Shown here: positions 18,118-27,595 of the stretch, piece by piece
Position numbering within the stretch: position 1 is the stretch's first letter
Layout of the letters: every line of letters starts with the position of its first letter
Source: CAWFPR01 sp963817635
GTDB lineage: Bacteria > Acidobacteriota > Vicinamibacteria > Vicinamibacterales > 2-12-FULL-66-21
Direction of reading: 5' to 3'
Length of the DNA: 64,000 bases
NCBI GenBank assembly: GCA_963817635.1
Contig: CAWFPR010000016.1
Location: forward strand, 62,001 to 126,000
Program-made: the position numbers and the translations under genes
The notes under the pieces: generated by a model
What the model was told of the DNA's origin: nothing
The model's database searches: none
What the model saw: the letters and a program-made list of their open reading frames with translations, nothing else

Positions 18118-20009
18118 CAGGACGGCCCCATCGCGTTCTTCCCGGCCGCCAGATCTTCCAGGCGCCGGTCGATTTCGTCCATCGCCCGATGCACGCGCTG
18201 CAGATTGACGGCGACGCCGCCAAAGCCGGCGCTGCGCTCGTAGAGGGTGAGCGCGTCGCCGTAGGCCGAACGCGCGCGCTGGAGGTACTCCTCCTCCTGG
18301 GGAAGATGACTCAGCTGGCGAGCCGTCTGCCGGAGGTTGTCGCCGCGCACGCGGTACCCGTCGCCGAGCTGAGCGGTTTCGCGGTCGCCGATCGTGTACC
18401 CGCGCTTCTGCGCCTGCTCGATGGCGTCGGAGGCGCGATCGATATCCTCGAGTCCGTAGATGAACGTCCGCGCGAGGCCGAGAAATGGATCGGGCCAGTC
18501 GGGTCGCAGTTCGGCGGCCTCGCGAAACGCCGTGACGGCCTCGGTGAACTGCCGGCTGGCCGCCGTCCGCTGCCCGCGCGACTTCTCCGCCTGGCCATCG
18601 ATGCGGCGCAGGTGCCCTTCGCAATAGCGCAGGTCAGCCCTCAGCCGGCGATCGCCGGGGGCCAGTGCGAGCGCCTGCTGCAGGTACTTTTCGGCGGCGC
18701 TCCACTGGTGCTCGCGCACGGTGGGGGTCGGTCCGCGGTAGTTGGCGATGACCTGATCGGCGAGCTGGCTCGAGCGCTGGCGCAGCGTCCCCTCGAGGCC
18801 GAGCACGCCCACGCGGACGAAACTCCGGCGCGAGAGGTGGGCGTAGTCGTCCCAGACCGACGCCAGGCCGTCGAGGTCCTGGCTGCTCGCACTGGCGGCG
18901 AGTCGGTGCGCGGAAAATCCGACCGCCACCTCGTTCACGACCAGTACCAGGGCGGCCACGAGGAGCACGCTGCGAAGCGTCATCCGCCGCACCGGCGTGA
19001 CAACCTGCCGCGGAGCCGGCGTGGAGGCCGGGAGGGCACCGGCCGCGGGCTCCGGCCGCGTCCTGCGCGTCGCCTCGTCTGGCTCGATCGGCCGCGTCCG
19101 TCGCGTGGCGACGTCCTGGTATCCCGGGAAGCCCTGGCGATCCGCCGACGTCTGACGGCCGACGCTGAAGAGTTGCAGGTCGTCGATGACCGCCGTCGCC
19201 GAGTCGTAGCGCGCCACGAGCGCCGGCGCCAGCAGCCGCGCGGTGATCGCGCGCAGGCCGGCCGGCACCGTCTCGCGCAGTGGTGTGCGCGGATAGCCGG
19301 CGCGAATCTGCTGTTCGAGCTGTCGCGTGTCGCGTGCGTGGAATGGCGGCGCGCCGCTCAGCAGTTCGTAGAGAATCACCCCGACCGCCCACAGGTCCGC
19401 GGGACGCCCGACCTCGGATTCACTCGAATCGAGCCGTTCGGGAGACATGTAGGGAATACTGCCGAAGTCGTTGCGCGTCACCTTGCGGCTGAGCGACAGC
19501 GCCTTCGCAATGCCGAAATCCAGCACCTTGATGGCGCCGCTCGCCGAGCGCCTGACGTTGACCGGCTTCAGATCCCCGTGGACGAGCGATCGGAATGGCC
19601 GGCCGTCGATCGTGGCCTCGAAGCGGTGAGCCGCCTCCAGGAACCGGCAGATGTCAATCGCCACCGTGACAGCGTCGGACGGGTCGAGCGGCCCGCGCGC
19701 GATCACATCCGACAGGTTTTCCCCGTCGACGTACTCCATCGCGATGAAGTAGTAGGAGTGGAGATCGCCGTCGTCGTACACCGCGGGAACCAGCGGGCAC
19801 TCGGCGGACAGCCGCGCCTGGAGCCGCGCGCCCCACCGCTCGGCCTCGACGATTTCGCGCCCCTCCCGATCCTCGCGGAGCGGCACCAGCTTGAGGGCGA
19901 CGCGCTGATTCGACTGCGTGTCGTCGGCGAGAAAGACAGACGCCATCCCGCCGCGCCCGATCTCCCGGACGATGTCGAATCGGCCGAACTTCTGGAAAAC
20001 CGTCGTCAT
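18117..20009 (-). CDS. Transmembrane Ser/Thr protein kinase with extracytoplasmic TPR domain
   Basis: A 630-residue PknB-like kinase. Gly loop GRGGMASVFLA (18-28), ATP-binding Lys40 in VALKLV, catalytic loop HGDLKPVN (144-151), DFG at 164-166 and SPE at 189-191. The loop reads HGD instead of HRD, so this is a non-RD kinase. A juxtamembrane stretch repeats TRRTRP twice (about 302-319), possible phosphosites. One membrane helix (about 346-365) precedes an external helical domain with TPR units (AAEKYLQQALALAPGDRRLR, FREAAELRPDWPDPFLGLAR). No PASTA repeats are present. The start at 20009 overlaps the phosphatase stop as ATGA. It sits between its likely phosphatase and the wall synthase. Confidence 0.9.
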   Translation of the reverse strand: MTTVFQKFGRFDIVREIGRGGMASVFLADDTQSNQRVALKLVPLREDREGREIVEAERWGARLQARLSAECPLVPAVYDDGDLHSYYFIAMEYVDGENLSDVIARGPLDPSDAVTVAIDICRFLEAAHRFEATIDGRPFRSLVHGDLKPVNVRRSASGAIKVLDFGIAKALSLSRKVTRNDFGSIPYMSPERLDSSESEVGRPADLWAVGVILYELLSGAPPFHARDTRQLEQQIRAGYPRTPLRETVPAGLRAITARLLAPALVARYDSATAVIDDLQLFSVGRQTSADRQGFPGYQDVATRRTRPIEPDEATRRTRPEPAAGALPASTPAPRQVVTPVRRMTLRSVLLVAALVLVVNEVAVGFSAHRLAASASSQDLDGLASVWDDYAHLSRRSFVRVGVLGLEGTLRQRSSQLADQVIANYRGPTPTVREHQWSAAEKYLQQALALAPGDRRLRADLRYCEGHLRRIDGQAEKSRGQRTAASRQFTEAVTAFREAAELRPDWPDPFLGLARTFIYGLEDIDRASDAIEQAQKRGYTIGDRETAQLGDGYRVRGDNLRQTARQLSHLPQEEEYLQRARSAYGDALTLYERSAGFGGVAVNLQRVHRAMDEIDRRLEDLAAGKNAMGPS

Positions 20010-21626
20010 TGGCCGCCCCGTCTGCCGGAGCGGCCGGCCGGCCTGGCTGGAGCGGGAGGCAGGAACCAGTTGTCGGCCGCAATGGCCGCGGCCGCCGCGC
20101 CCGTCGGCCCGATCACGGCTGTGGGCCGAACGCCGACGAACGTGTTCGCGTTGATCTCGGGCCGTGCCCCGGCTTCGACGAGCATCCACCCTGGCGCGAG
20201 CTCAGACGTCGCATTCTTCGCGAATGAGTTGTGCGAAAGACGCGGCGCGGCGTCGCCGCGGATCACCACGGCCGCCCCCGGGTTGTCGTGGAGGGAGCTC
20301 CCGACGAGTCCGCCCGTCGCGCCCGCGCCAAACACCACGCCGGCTACCCGCGCGCCGGTGATTTCGACGTCGGTGAGCATCAGCGACGAGCCGGTCACCG
20401 ACACGCCGGTGCCGAGCGGCGTCGCCGCGTCGCCTGTGATCCGAAAGCCCGTGACCTCCGCGTCGGTGACATCGGCCGCGACGATGGCGGCATCCGACTC
20501 CGATGCGTCGCCCGGCAACCTGATCGATGCGCCCCTCGGTACGCGGCTGCGAATCCGGATTCCGCTCTTCAGCTGCAGCCGTTCCCGGTATTCGCCCGGC
20601 TCGACCAGGATTTCCGTTCCGGGCCCGGCGCGCTCGATCGCGGCCGCGATCGATTCTCCAGCCTGCACGGTGATGACGGCATCCACGACGGGCGGCACGA
20701 GCGCCGCGGGCGGGCGGATGAGCAGATCGCGCCGGGCATACGCGGCGCCGCCGAGGACGACCGCCAGCAGGACGATGAGCGCCGCGACGCGCCAGCGGCG
20801 GCCACGACCGCCGCGCGGGGCTGTCACGGCCGCGGGTGCGCGCCTGGCCCGCACGGCCCCCGTGTCCTCGCCGTCCGCGAACCGGCTGCCCTCGACGTAA
20901 ACGATCGTGATGTTGTCCTTGCCGCCGGCGTCGTTCGCGGCGTCGATCAACGCCCGCGACGATCTCGTAGGGATGCCCGGCGAACTCCTCGACCGTGTCC
21001 CTGATCGTCGTCGAGTCCACGACGTCGCTCAGGCCGTCGCTGCAGAGCAGCAGGGCGGCGTCAGGGGCGAACGGCACACGCATGACGTCGATGAAGCCCG
21101 GGTCGCCGGGACGGTGGGGCTCGGACCCGACGTCGCGGTAGACCTCGTTCCGGCGCGGATGGCGCATCGCTTCGGCTTCGGTGATTTCTCCCGCATCCTC
21201 GCGTTCGCCGACCGGCGAATGGTCCTTCGTGAGCTTCTCGATGCGGCCGCGCTGGATCCGGTAGAGCCGCGTGTCGCCCACGTGCCCGATGACGGCGTCG
21301 TCACCATCCAGCACGGCGATCGTCAGCACGCAGGCCATGCCCTTCCAGTCGGGGCGCAGCGAGGCGAGCCTGAGGATTTCGTTGTTGGCGTTGGTGATGG
21401 CTTCGCGGATGCGTTGTTCGGCCGGCCCGGTCTCGTTTTCGAGCCGCGCGCGGATCTTGGCCAGCGCCGCCTCGGCGGCCTTCTCTCCGGCGGCCTGCCC
21501 GCCCACGCCGTCGATGACGATGAAGATGCCGCGGGCCGCGTCGAAGTGGAAACGGTCCTCGTTGCTGTCGCGCAACAGCCCGGGATGGGTGTTCCCTGAC
21601 GCCCGAAGGGAGGTCCGCACCTGCAT
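20006..21626 (-). CDS. PP2C-type Ser/Thr phosphatase with membrane helix and external beta-helix domain, one frame break
   Basis: About 540 residues once a one-base shift near 20950 is repaired. The PP2C domain has DSNEDRF, DGVGGQAAGEKAAE, GHVGDTRLYRI, LLLCSDGLSD and, after the shift, NDAGGKDNITIV, giving all the metal-binding aspartates. A membrane helix (ALIVLLAVVLGGAAYA) follows, then about 230 external residues beginning ITVQAGESIAAAIERAGPGT and continuing as stacked short strands (IRSRVPRGASIRLP, EVTGFRITGD, HDNPGAAVVIRGDAAPRLS), a right-handed parallel beta-helix pattern. Mycobacterial PstP has the same PP2C-TM-external plan but not a beta-helix. It would reverse the adjacent kinase; the ligand of the outer domain is unknown. 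Confidence 0.85.
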
Positions 21627-21630
21627 CGAC

Positions 21631-21726
21631 TTACTCGCGGTTGCTGGCGGCGGCCCACAGCGCCACGGCTGCGGCGAGCGCCAGGGCGCCCAGCAGCAGG
21701 TAGCGGACCCACAAAAGGAAGGCCAT
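21631..21726 (-). CDS. 31-residue single-helix membrane protein
   Basis: A short frame between the FHA gene and the phosphatase: MAFLLWVRYLLLGALALAAA and on to WAAASNRE, stop TAA at 21631. Nearly all of it is one membrane helix. Its ATG overlaps the FHA stop as TGATG and its stop lies 4 bases before the phosphatase ATG, the same tight packing as the real genes around it, which is the main reason to call it. I do not recognise it. It could be a small regulator of the kinase or phosphatase, or a spacer that keeps translation coupled. Confidence 0.55.
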   Translation of the reverse strand: MAFLLWVRYLLLGALALAAAVALWAAASNRE

Positions 21727-22592
21727 CAGGAGCCCAGGACTTCGAAATCGATGTAGACCGTCTCGGCCAGGCCAATCCGCGACCCGTCAGGCAGCGGCGA
21801 CTCGACGCCGTTGCCCTTTCGGACGCCGTCGACCTCCTCGTAGCCTCGCGGCAGGCGTTTTCCGTTCACCGTGGTTCCCAGCATGCTGAGATCCGATACG
21901 AAAAATCGGCCGGAAGGGTCCCGGCGAATCGACAGGTGCTCGCGCGACACGTCCGCCGAGCTGTCGATTCGCACCTCGACCCGGCGCGTGGCGCCCCCGC
22001 GGCCGATTGTGATGGCGTCGCCGACCATCTCGTAGGTGCGCGGACCGGAGTCGTCTTCATAGCTCAACCGGGCGAGCGGGCGGGCGTCGGCGCGCGATGG
22101 CGCCCGGTCGGCCGGCTCCCGCACGTCGGTCGTCCGGCCGCCGACATACATGGTCGCGACGCGGCGCGTCCGCTGCCCGGCGCCCGGCTCCTCCCGCTCG
22201 GCCAGCACCAGGTCGGACTGGATCAGGATATTGCCCTCGGCGACTTCACCGTCCGGATCGGCCATGAACTCGATCTGCCAGGCCCGGGCCGGATTCTCGA
22301 CCGGTGGAGCCGCACCGAGGACGCGGCCGAACACCTTTCGCGCCAGCGTCCCCGCATTCAGCTTCGCCAGTTCTTCGTCGAGAGCCCGCGCGGTCTGCTC
22401 TTTCAGGAGCGGCATGACCTCTTCGAGGCGCGCGAATTCGCCAGGGTGGAGGTAGACGACGTACCGGCTCGGCGCCAGGGTCGAATATTTGAGGGGCTCG
22501 AGATTGAGGCGCATGTTCTCGAGCACGGCTTCGATCAGATCGCGGGCCGGGCGTCGCGGCGGCGTGGTTCCGGGCTCTGGAGTGGCGGACAT
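21726..22592 (-). CDS. FHA domain protein, first gene of the kinase operon
   Basis: A 288-residue protein with an N-terminal domain (LIEAVLENMRLNLEPLKYST, then SRYVVYLHPGEFARLEEVMP) of the FhaA N-terminal kind, a linker rich in Arg/Pro/Ala, and a C-terminal FHA domain with ITIGRGG, DVSREHLSIRRD and LSMLGTTVNGKRLPRG. FHA domains bind phosphothreonine peptides. Two FHA proteins bracket this operon, as FhaA and FhaB do beside the mycobacterial kinases. It is transcribed first, so the operon promoter should lie in 22593-22640; no clear -35/-10 pair stands out there. Confidence 0.85.
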   Translation of the reverse strand: MSATPEPGTTPPRRPARDLIEAVLENMRLNLEPLKYSTLAPSRYVVYLHPGEFARLEEVMPLLKEQTARALDEELAKLNAGTLARKVFGRVLGAAPPVENPARAWQIEFMADPDGEVAEGNILIQSDLVLAEREEPGAGQRTRRVATMYVGGRTTDVREPADRAPSRADARPLARLSYEDDSGPRTYEMVGDAITIGRGGATRRVEVRIDSSADVSREHLSIRRDPSGRFFVSDLSMLGTTVNGKRLPRGYEEVDGVRKGNGVESPLPDGSRIGLAETVYIDFEVLGS

Positions 22593-22638
22593 GGGACTCC
22601 GCGCACGTTAAATGGCGGGAGGCGCCGATGTCAACCCG

Positions 22639-22810
22639 CCTCCGCGACCGGTGTCACGGTGTGGGGTCGCTTCGGCGAGGCAGGCTCCGCCTCCGCGACC
22701 GGTGTCACGGTGTGGGGTCGCTTCGGCGAGGCAGGCTCCGCCTCCGCGACCGGTGTCACGGTGTGGGGTCGCTTCGGCGAGGCAGGCTCCGCCTCCGCGA
22801 CCGTGTGGCA
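22639..22810. repeat. 51-base tandem repeat, three copies plus a partial
   Basis: Three direct copies, 22639-22689, 22690-22740 and 22741-22791, each begin CCTCCGCGACCGGTGTCACG, followed by a partial copy. The unit part CGCTTCGGCGAGGCA recurs inverted at about 23089-23103. The interval 22593-22969 between the FHA operon and tRNA-Phe holds only these repeats. All three frames are open across the copies because 51 is a multiple of three, but no start site or family match supports coding. Confidence 0.85.
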
Positions 22811-22969
22811 CGGGGGCGGTCGCCGAACAGGGCTGCACGCGGAAAAGTACATCGCCTGCGCCAGAAGGACAAGAGGGGAAAGGCCGCGGGAAGCGAAAAG
22901 GGAGAAGCGCTTGTCTCGCGCTCGGCTGGGCTGTTATGATTGGGGTTCTGCCAGTCGCCAACCTCCCGT

Positions 22970-23045
<76 letters not shown>

Positions 23046-23060
23046 TTGATTACTCCGTTC

Positions 23061-23080
23061 GGTCGCACTCGCGTGCGACC
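23061..23080 (+). terminator. Hairpin downstream of tRNA-Phe, no T-tract
   Basis: GGTCGCAC and GTGCGACC form a perfect 8-base stem around TCGC, 15 bases after the tRNA 3' end. The lack of a following T-run makes it a weak terminator candidate; it may be a processing or stalling structure instead. Confidence 0.35.
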
Positions 23081-23160
23081 TCACTGCAGCCTGCCTCGCC
23101 GAAGCGGTCACGACTCACCCGCGAAGGCGGGCGTGCAAGCCCGAAGCCTGAAGCCCAAGC

Positions 23161-25107
23161 CTACTCCTTCCCCACCACCTCGAAGATGCGGCTCACCCGT
23201 CCGACGGGTTCGTTGTCCACGAGCGTGACGACGCTGGCGGTGTAGCGGCCGGGCACGAGGGTCGCGGTGCGGAAATGGCCTTCGGCTATGAGAATCGACG
23301 TGGTGGATGACGACTGCACCGCCATGCGATAGCGCTGGACCGAATCGGCTGATCCTGCCGGAATGATGTCGAGCACGGCGACCGCCTTCGCGAGCTGGTC
23401 CGGGTCAGCGGACAGGAGTTCCATCATGACCACGCCGTCAGCGCCCTGCTCCAGCGTGGCGCGCGGCTGCAGCCGCTCGCCGATGACGGCGCCGACGATG
23501 GCGTCGCTCGTCTGCACCGGGCCTGCCTGGTGCAGGCCGACCGTCACCGGCACGTCCAGCACGCCCGCGCGCCCGTCGCCATCGACGGCGACGAATCGGC
23601 ACGCGGTAGTCTCCCGGCGCGAGTTTCGCCGACGTCGTGACGGTCCAGGGACGCTCGGTCGTCACGCTCTGGCGGGCATTCGCGATGACGTTGCCGTCCA
23701 ACGCGACGGTGAAACCCCAGGTGACCGGCGCGCGCGCCTGCGGCGCGTCGATGTGGGCGGACATCAGGAGCTTCAGCAGCGACGCCTCGTCTCCCCGCGT
23801 GGTGTAGCTCCCGAGCGAGATGCGCAGGTCGGCGACGTCGGTCGGCTGTCGCAGCAGCGTGCTCAGAGCATCGGCGGCAGTCGGCTGGCTTCGCCGCCCG
23901 CGCGGCCATGACGACCTCGCGACGTGCGCGCACCGTCGCGTTCGGCCGATTCACCTTGACGACGATCTCGTGCGGCTTTCCATCGGCATCCGCCGGTACG
24001 GTTTCGAGTCCCAGCTCGTAGAAATTCGCGATCTCGGTTCGAATCCGATCGAACACGCCGGTCGCGCGTCCGACGCCGTAGAAGAACGAGCCTCCCGTCA
24101 TCCCGGCCAGCGTCGTCAAGCCGCTCGACAGCTCGCGGCCGCCGAAGGCTGAGGTGACCGGCCTCCGCATGGATGTCGTGTCGGTCGCCGGCTGATCGAC
24201 GTGAATCGCGTCGAGCGTGATCCCGACCGCGGCCGCCGCCCGCGCGGTCTCCGTGTATTCCGAGAGCAGGGTCGTGTCGAACAACAGCCCGCCCGAAATC
24301 AGCACGAGGTGTTTCGGTCCCCGGAGCGCCGTCAGCCCGGTGGCGATGTTCTTCAGCGCGGCAAGGACAGACCGCGCCTGCAGCCGCCCCTGCAGCAGCA
24401 TCTCGTTGGACTGGGAGACGACCGTCTTGTCGCAGCCCTCCGGAACCAGCGGCATCTCGCCCGGATCACGCGGGCGCCGCGGCGCGCGGCATTCGCGGTA
24501 CAGCACCTGCGCCAGCACCTGTTTGTCGCCACGCTCGATCCCGATCGCTTCGTCCCACGAGATCGTCCACCGCCATCCGGTCGAGGGCATCGTGCCGGTG
24601 AATTTCTGAAGCGTGTCGCGAACGACGGCACGATCGCGCGTGAACTGCACCGTCCCGGCGGGGATCGCGGCGGCCCCCGCGGCGTCCGCCGGACCGAGCG
24701 CGTCAATCACGGAACCGGCGGAGTCGAACAATGCCTTCTCGGTGCCGCTCTGGATCGACTCGCGGTCGACGACGAAGATCACGATGCGGCCGCCTGCGCT
24801 CGTGGAATTGTCAACGGCCGCCGGCACCGGAGTGCCGGTGACGATCGTCGCGACGGACGCCGACAAGGAGTCGTCGCCGTAGTAGCCGGGCGAACAGCAC
24901 CTTTCGCGGCCGCCCCTCGACGGTCACCGTGAAGTCCCCCGGCTGGAGGTCGTGGATAGGGTGCCCGTCTCCGTCGATAACCGTCGCCTGCACGGTGAGC
25001 AGATCGACGCCGCCGCGGAACGTCGGCGTCGGTTGCTGCTGCGCGGCAATCGACACCGGCCCACCCGCAAGCGCCACCGCCAGCGCCAACGCCACTGCCC
25101 GTCTCAT
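23161..25107 (-). CDS. Large VWFA-related acidobacterial protein, three frame breaks
   Basis: About 648 residues after repair. A signal peptide (25107, MRRAVALALAVALAGG) and the family opening TFRGGVDLLTVQATVIDGDG are followed by a VWA-like domain starting GGRIVIFVVDRESI, with LVLISGGLLFD and TLAGMTGGSFFYGVGRATGVFDRI, and a C-terminal beta-rich region (TTSAKLAPGDYRV, SILIAEGHF, GRYTASVVTLVDNEPVG). The frame changes near 24880, 23900 and 23590, each fixed by removing one base. The MIDAS position reads DRESI rather than DxSxS, so metal binding may be lost. It is the closest relative of the next gene and presumably exported. Confidence 0.78.
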
Positions 25108-25116
25108 GATGCCCTT

Positions 25117-25164
25117 CCCTGAGCCCTGAGCCCTGAGCCCTGCCCCCCTGAGCCCCTGAGCCCT
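25117..25164. repeat. CCCTGAG heptamer array between paralogous VWFA genes
   Basis: About six copies of CCCTGAG/CCCCTGAG in tandem fill the 55-base gap between two VWFA genes and run into the 3' end of the downstream-lying paralogue. Confidence 0.8.
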
Positions 25165-27084
25165 ACCGCGATGCCACCACTTCGAACGCGCGGCTCACCC
25201 GCCCGACCGGCTGATTGTCCACCAGCGCGACGACGCTGGCGCTGTAGCGGCCGGGCGCCAGCGCCTCGGTCGCGAAATCCCCTTCGGCAATCAGGATGGC
25301 GCCGCTCATCGGGCTGCTTCGGCGCGCCATCAGGTACCGCTTGATCGGCTCGGCCGACCCGGCAGGGATGATCTCGAGCACCGCCGTCGTCTGCTCCAGT
25401 CGCGCGGGATTGTTCGAATACAGTTCGATGAGCGCCGACCCGTCAGCGCCGCGCAGGATCTGCGTGCGCGGCTGCAGCCGCCCGCCGTCCGCAGTGCCGA
25501 CGATCAGATCGCTCGTCTGCAGTTCGCCGGCCGCGCGCAACCCAACCGTCAGCGGCACGTCGGCGACGCCGGCCCGGCCGTCCGCGTCGGAGGCGACAAA
25601 GCGCAGGCGGTACGTGCCGGGCGCGAGCTTTGCGGACGTCGTGACCGCCCACGGGCCGGGTTTCGCCGCGTCGATGCGCGCGCGCCCGTTCGCGACGACG
25701 TTCCCCTCGTTGAGCACGAGAAAGCCCCAGTCCACCGGCGCCTTCGCCTGCGGCCCGCCGATCTCCCCCGACAGCAGCACCCGCAGCGTCGAGGCTTCGT
25801 CTCCCCGCGTCGTGTAGGCCGCAATCTCCGACCGGCAACTCCGCGATGTCGGTGGGCTGGGCGAGCAGCACCTTGACCGGGTCTGCCAGACGCGCGGCGA
25901 TCGTGGCGCGGTCGGGCAGCGTGACCTGGCGGCGTGCCCGCACCGACAGGCCGGGGCGATTGACCTTGACCTCGATGTCACGAGGCTGCCCGGCGAGATC
26001 TTCGGGAAGGGTCTCGACCCCGAGTTCGTAGTAGTTGTTCAACTCGGTCTTTATGCGCTCGAAGACCCCGGTCGCGCGTCCGACCCCCTCGAAGAACGCG
26101 CCGCCGGTCATGCCCGCGATCGCCGCGAGCCCCTGCGCCTTGTCGCGCCCGCCGAACGCCGAGGTGACGATCTTGCGGTCGCCCGCATCCGAATCGGGCT
26201 GATCGAGATGGACCGCGTAGAACACGATCTGCGCGGCGGCCGCCTTTTTCGCGAACTCCTCGAAATACGGCAGCAGGTCCTGTCCGAACGGCAGGCCGCC
26301 CGAGAGCATCACGATGTGCTTCGAGCCCCGCAGCGGCGCGAGTCCCTCGGCGACCCGGGAAAGCACCGACATGACCGTCTGCACGTGTGCCCGCCCCGTC
26401 GCGAGCATCTCCTGCGCCTGGACACTCAGCTGATGTGGGCATTCCACTTCCACCTTGGAGCACTCGCGTTCCACCACTTCCGCGATGACTCGCGAGTCGT
26501 TGTTCTCGAAGGCGAGCGCCTCGCTCCAGCTGATGTTCCGCTCACGGTATTGCGCCTGTAGCGGCTGCGTTCCGGTGATCATCCCGAGCGCCTGGCGCAC
26601 GCGGTCGTGCTCGCGCGTGATCTCGACGCTGCCGACGGGCAGCGACACCAGCCCCACGGCGTCGCCGGGACCAAGCGTGTCGAGCACCGTGGACGCCGTC
26701 TCCAGCATGGTCTTTTCGTTGCCCGTCCTGATCGCGTCGCGATCGACGACGAACACCACGATCCGGCCCGGAGGCGCCTCCACCGGCGCCGCCAGCGCGT
26801 GTCGCAACGCCCGGCGCAATCGCCACCGTCGTCTCCGGCGCTCCGGACGTCTCCGTGCCGGAGAAACGGGCGAACAGCACCTGTCTCGGTTTCCCGGCGA
26901 CAGTCACGGAGAAATCCGCGGGCTGAAGATCGGTCACCGGCTGCCCGCTGCGATCCAGGACCGCGGCTTCGACCGTCAGGAGATCGATGCCGGCACGGAA
27001 CGTCGCCGCGGGTTGCTGCTGGCGCGCGTGGGTGGAAATGACGAGGCTGAGAGCGACAGCCGCGGAAAGCGCGATAGTGCGCAC
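25163..27084 (-). CDS. Large VWFA-related acidobacterial protein, two frame breaks
   Basis: About 640 residues after repair; paralogue of the gene at 23161. Signal peptide MRTIALSAAVALSLVIS, then TFRAGIDLLTVEAAVLDRSG, VWA-like core from GRIVVFVVDRDAI with HIVMLSGGLPFGQDL and AIAGMTGGAFFEGVGRATGVF, then RARRQVTLPDRATIAARL and the beta-rich tail ending in GRYSASVVALVDNQPVGRV. Breaks lie near 26815 (CCGGGCG, one extra G) and 25830. As in the paralogue, the MIDAS site reads DRDAI. The pair presumably arose by tandem duplication. Role unknown; family members are secreted. Confidence 0.8.
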
Positions 27085-27129
27085 GTAAGGACTCCCCTGG
27101 TGGCAGGAAGGGCTGGCGGAAAAACTATA

Positions 27130-27595
27130 TCACCGCGTCGACCAATAGTAGGTGCGCCCCTGTTGCCAGTTGACGGCGACGAGGAGGTCGCCCTGCCGCG
27201 CGCGGTACGCCCGGATCCCGACGATGCCCAGACGCTCCCCGTTGAGGGGGCCGCGCAGTTCGAGCGGCCACCACTCGATCCGGCCGGGGATCCCTGGCTG
27301 CAGGCCGTCGAGCGGGACCTCCTCCGGCAGGAGCGCCGCACGCAGGACGTCCGATTCGGATTGCGGAAAATTCGCGAGGCCCCACAGCGCCGTCGTGCCG
27401 GGCACGTGCGCCTCGCGAATGTCCTGGTGACCGGGTGGCAGCCACGCCGGGACCCACCCGTTCGCCACCGCGCCCGCCTGCCGCGCCTCCTCGAGGCTCG
27501 CAAAGGAGTTGGTCTGCGAGTTGATGCTGGCGCACGCGACCGTCGCGAGGACGGCGATCAGCGCCGCGGCGGCCAGCGAGCCTGATGGCGATCAC
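27130..27595 (-). CDS. Small predicted lipoprotein, frame break in signal sequence
   Basis: The mature part reads cleanly from CASINSQTNSFASLEEARQ to GRTYYWSTR (stop at 27130). In frame upstream is AAAALIAVLATVAC, a lipoprotein signal ending at a Cys, but no start codon fits until a one-base correction near 27570 joins it to GTG at 27595 (MIAIRLA). That GTG overlaps the TGA of the upstream gene as GTGA, matching local style. The gene is about 154 residues with no recognised domain; LPPGHQDIREAHVPGTTALW and IEWWPLELRGPLNG are features to search. An alternative is a GTG start at 27468 giving 112 residues without a signal. Confidence 0.55.

Noticed and set aside
15399..20900. Very long open frames on the plus strand opposite the kinase operon (671 and 903 codons)
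   Set aside because: They lie antisense to well-conserved SEDS-PBP, kinase and PP2C motifs and are Arg/Ala-rich, as expected of GC-rich shadow frames.
22639..22810. Possible CRISPR array (three regular repeats)
   Set aside because: The copies are contiguous with no unique spacers, and no cas gene is in the window. It is a plain tandem repeat.
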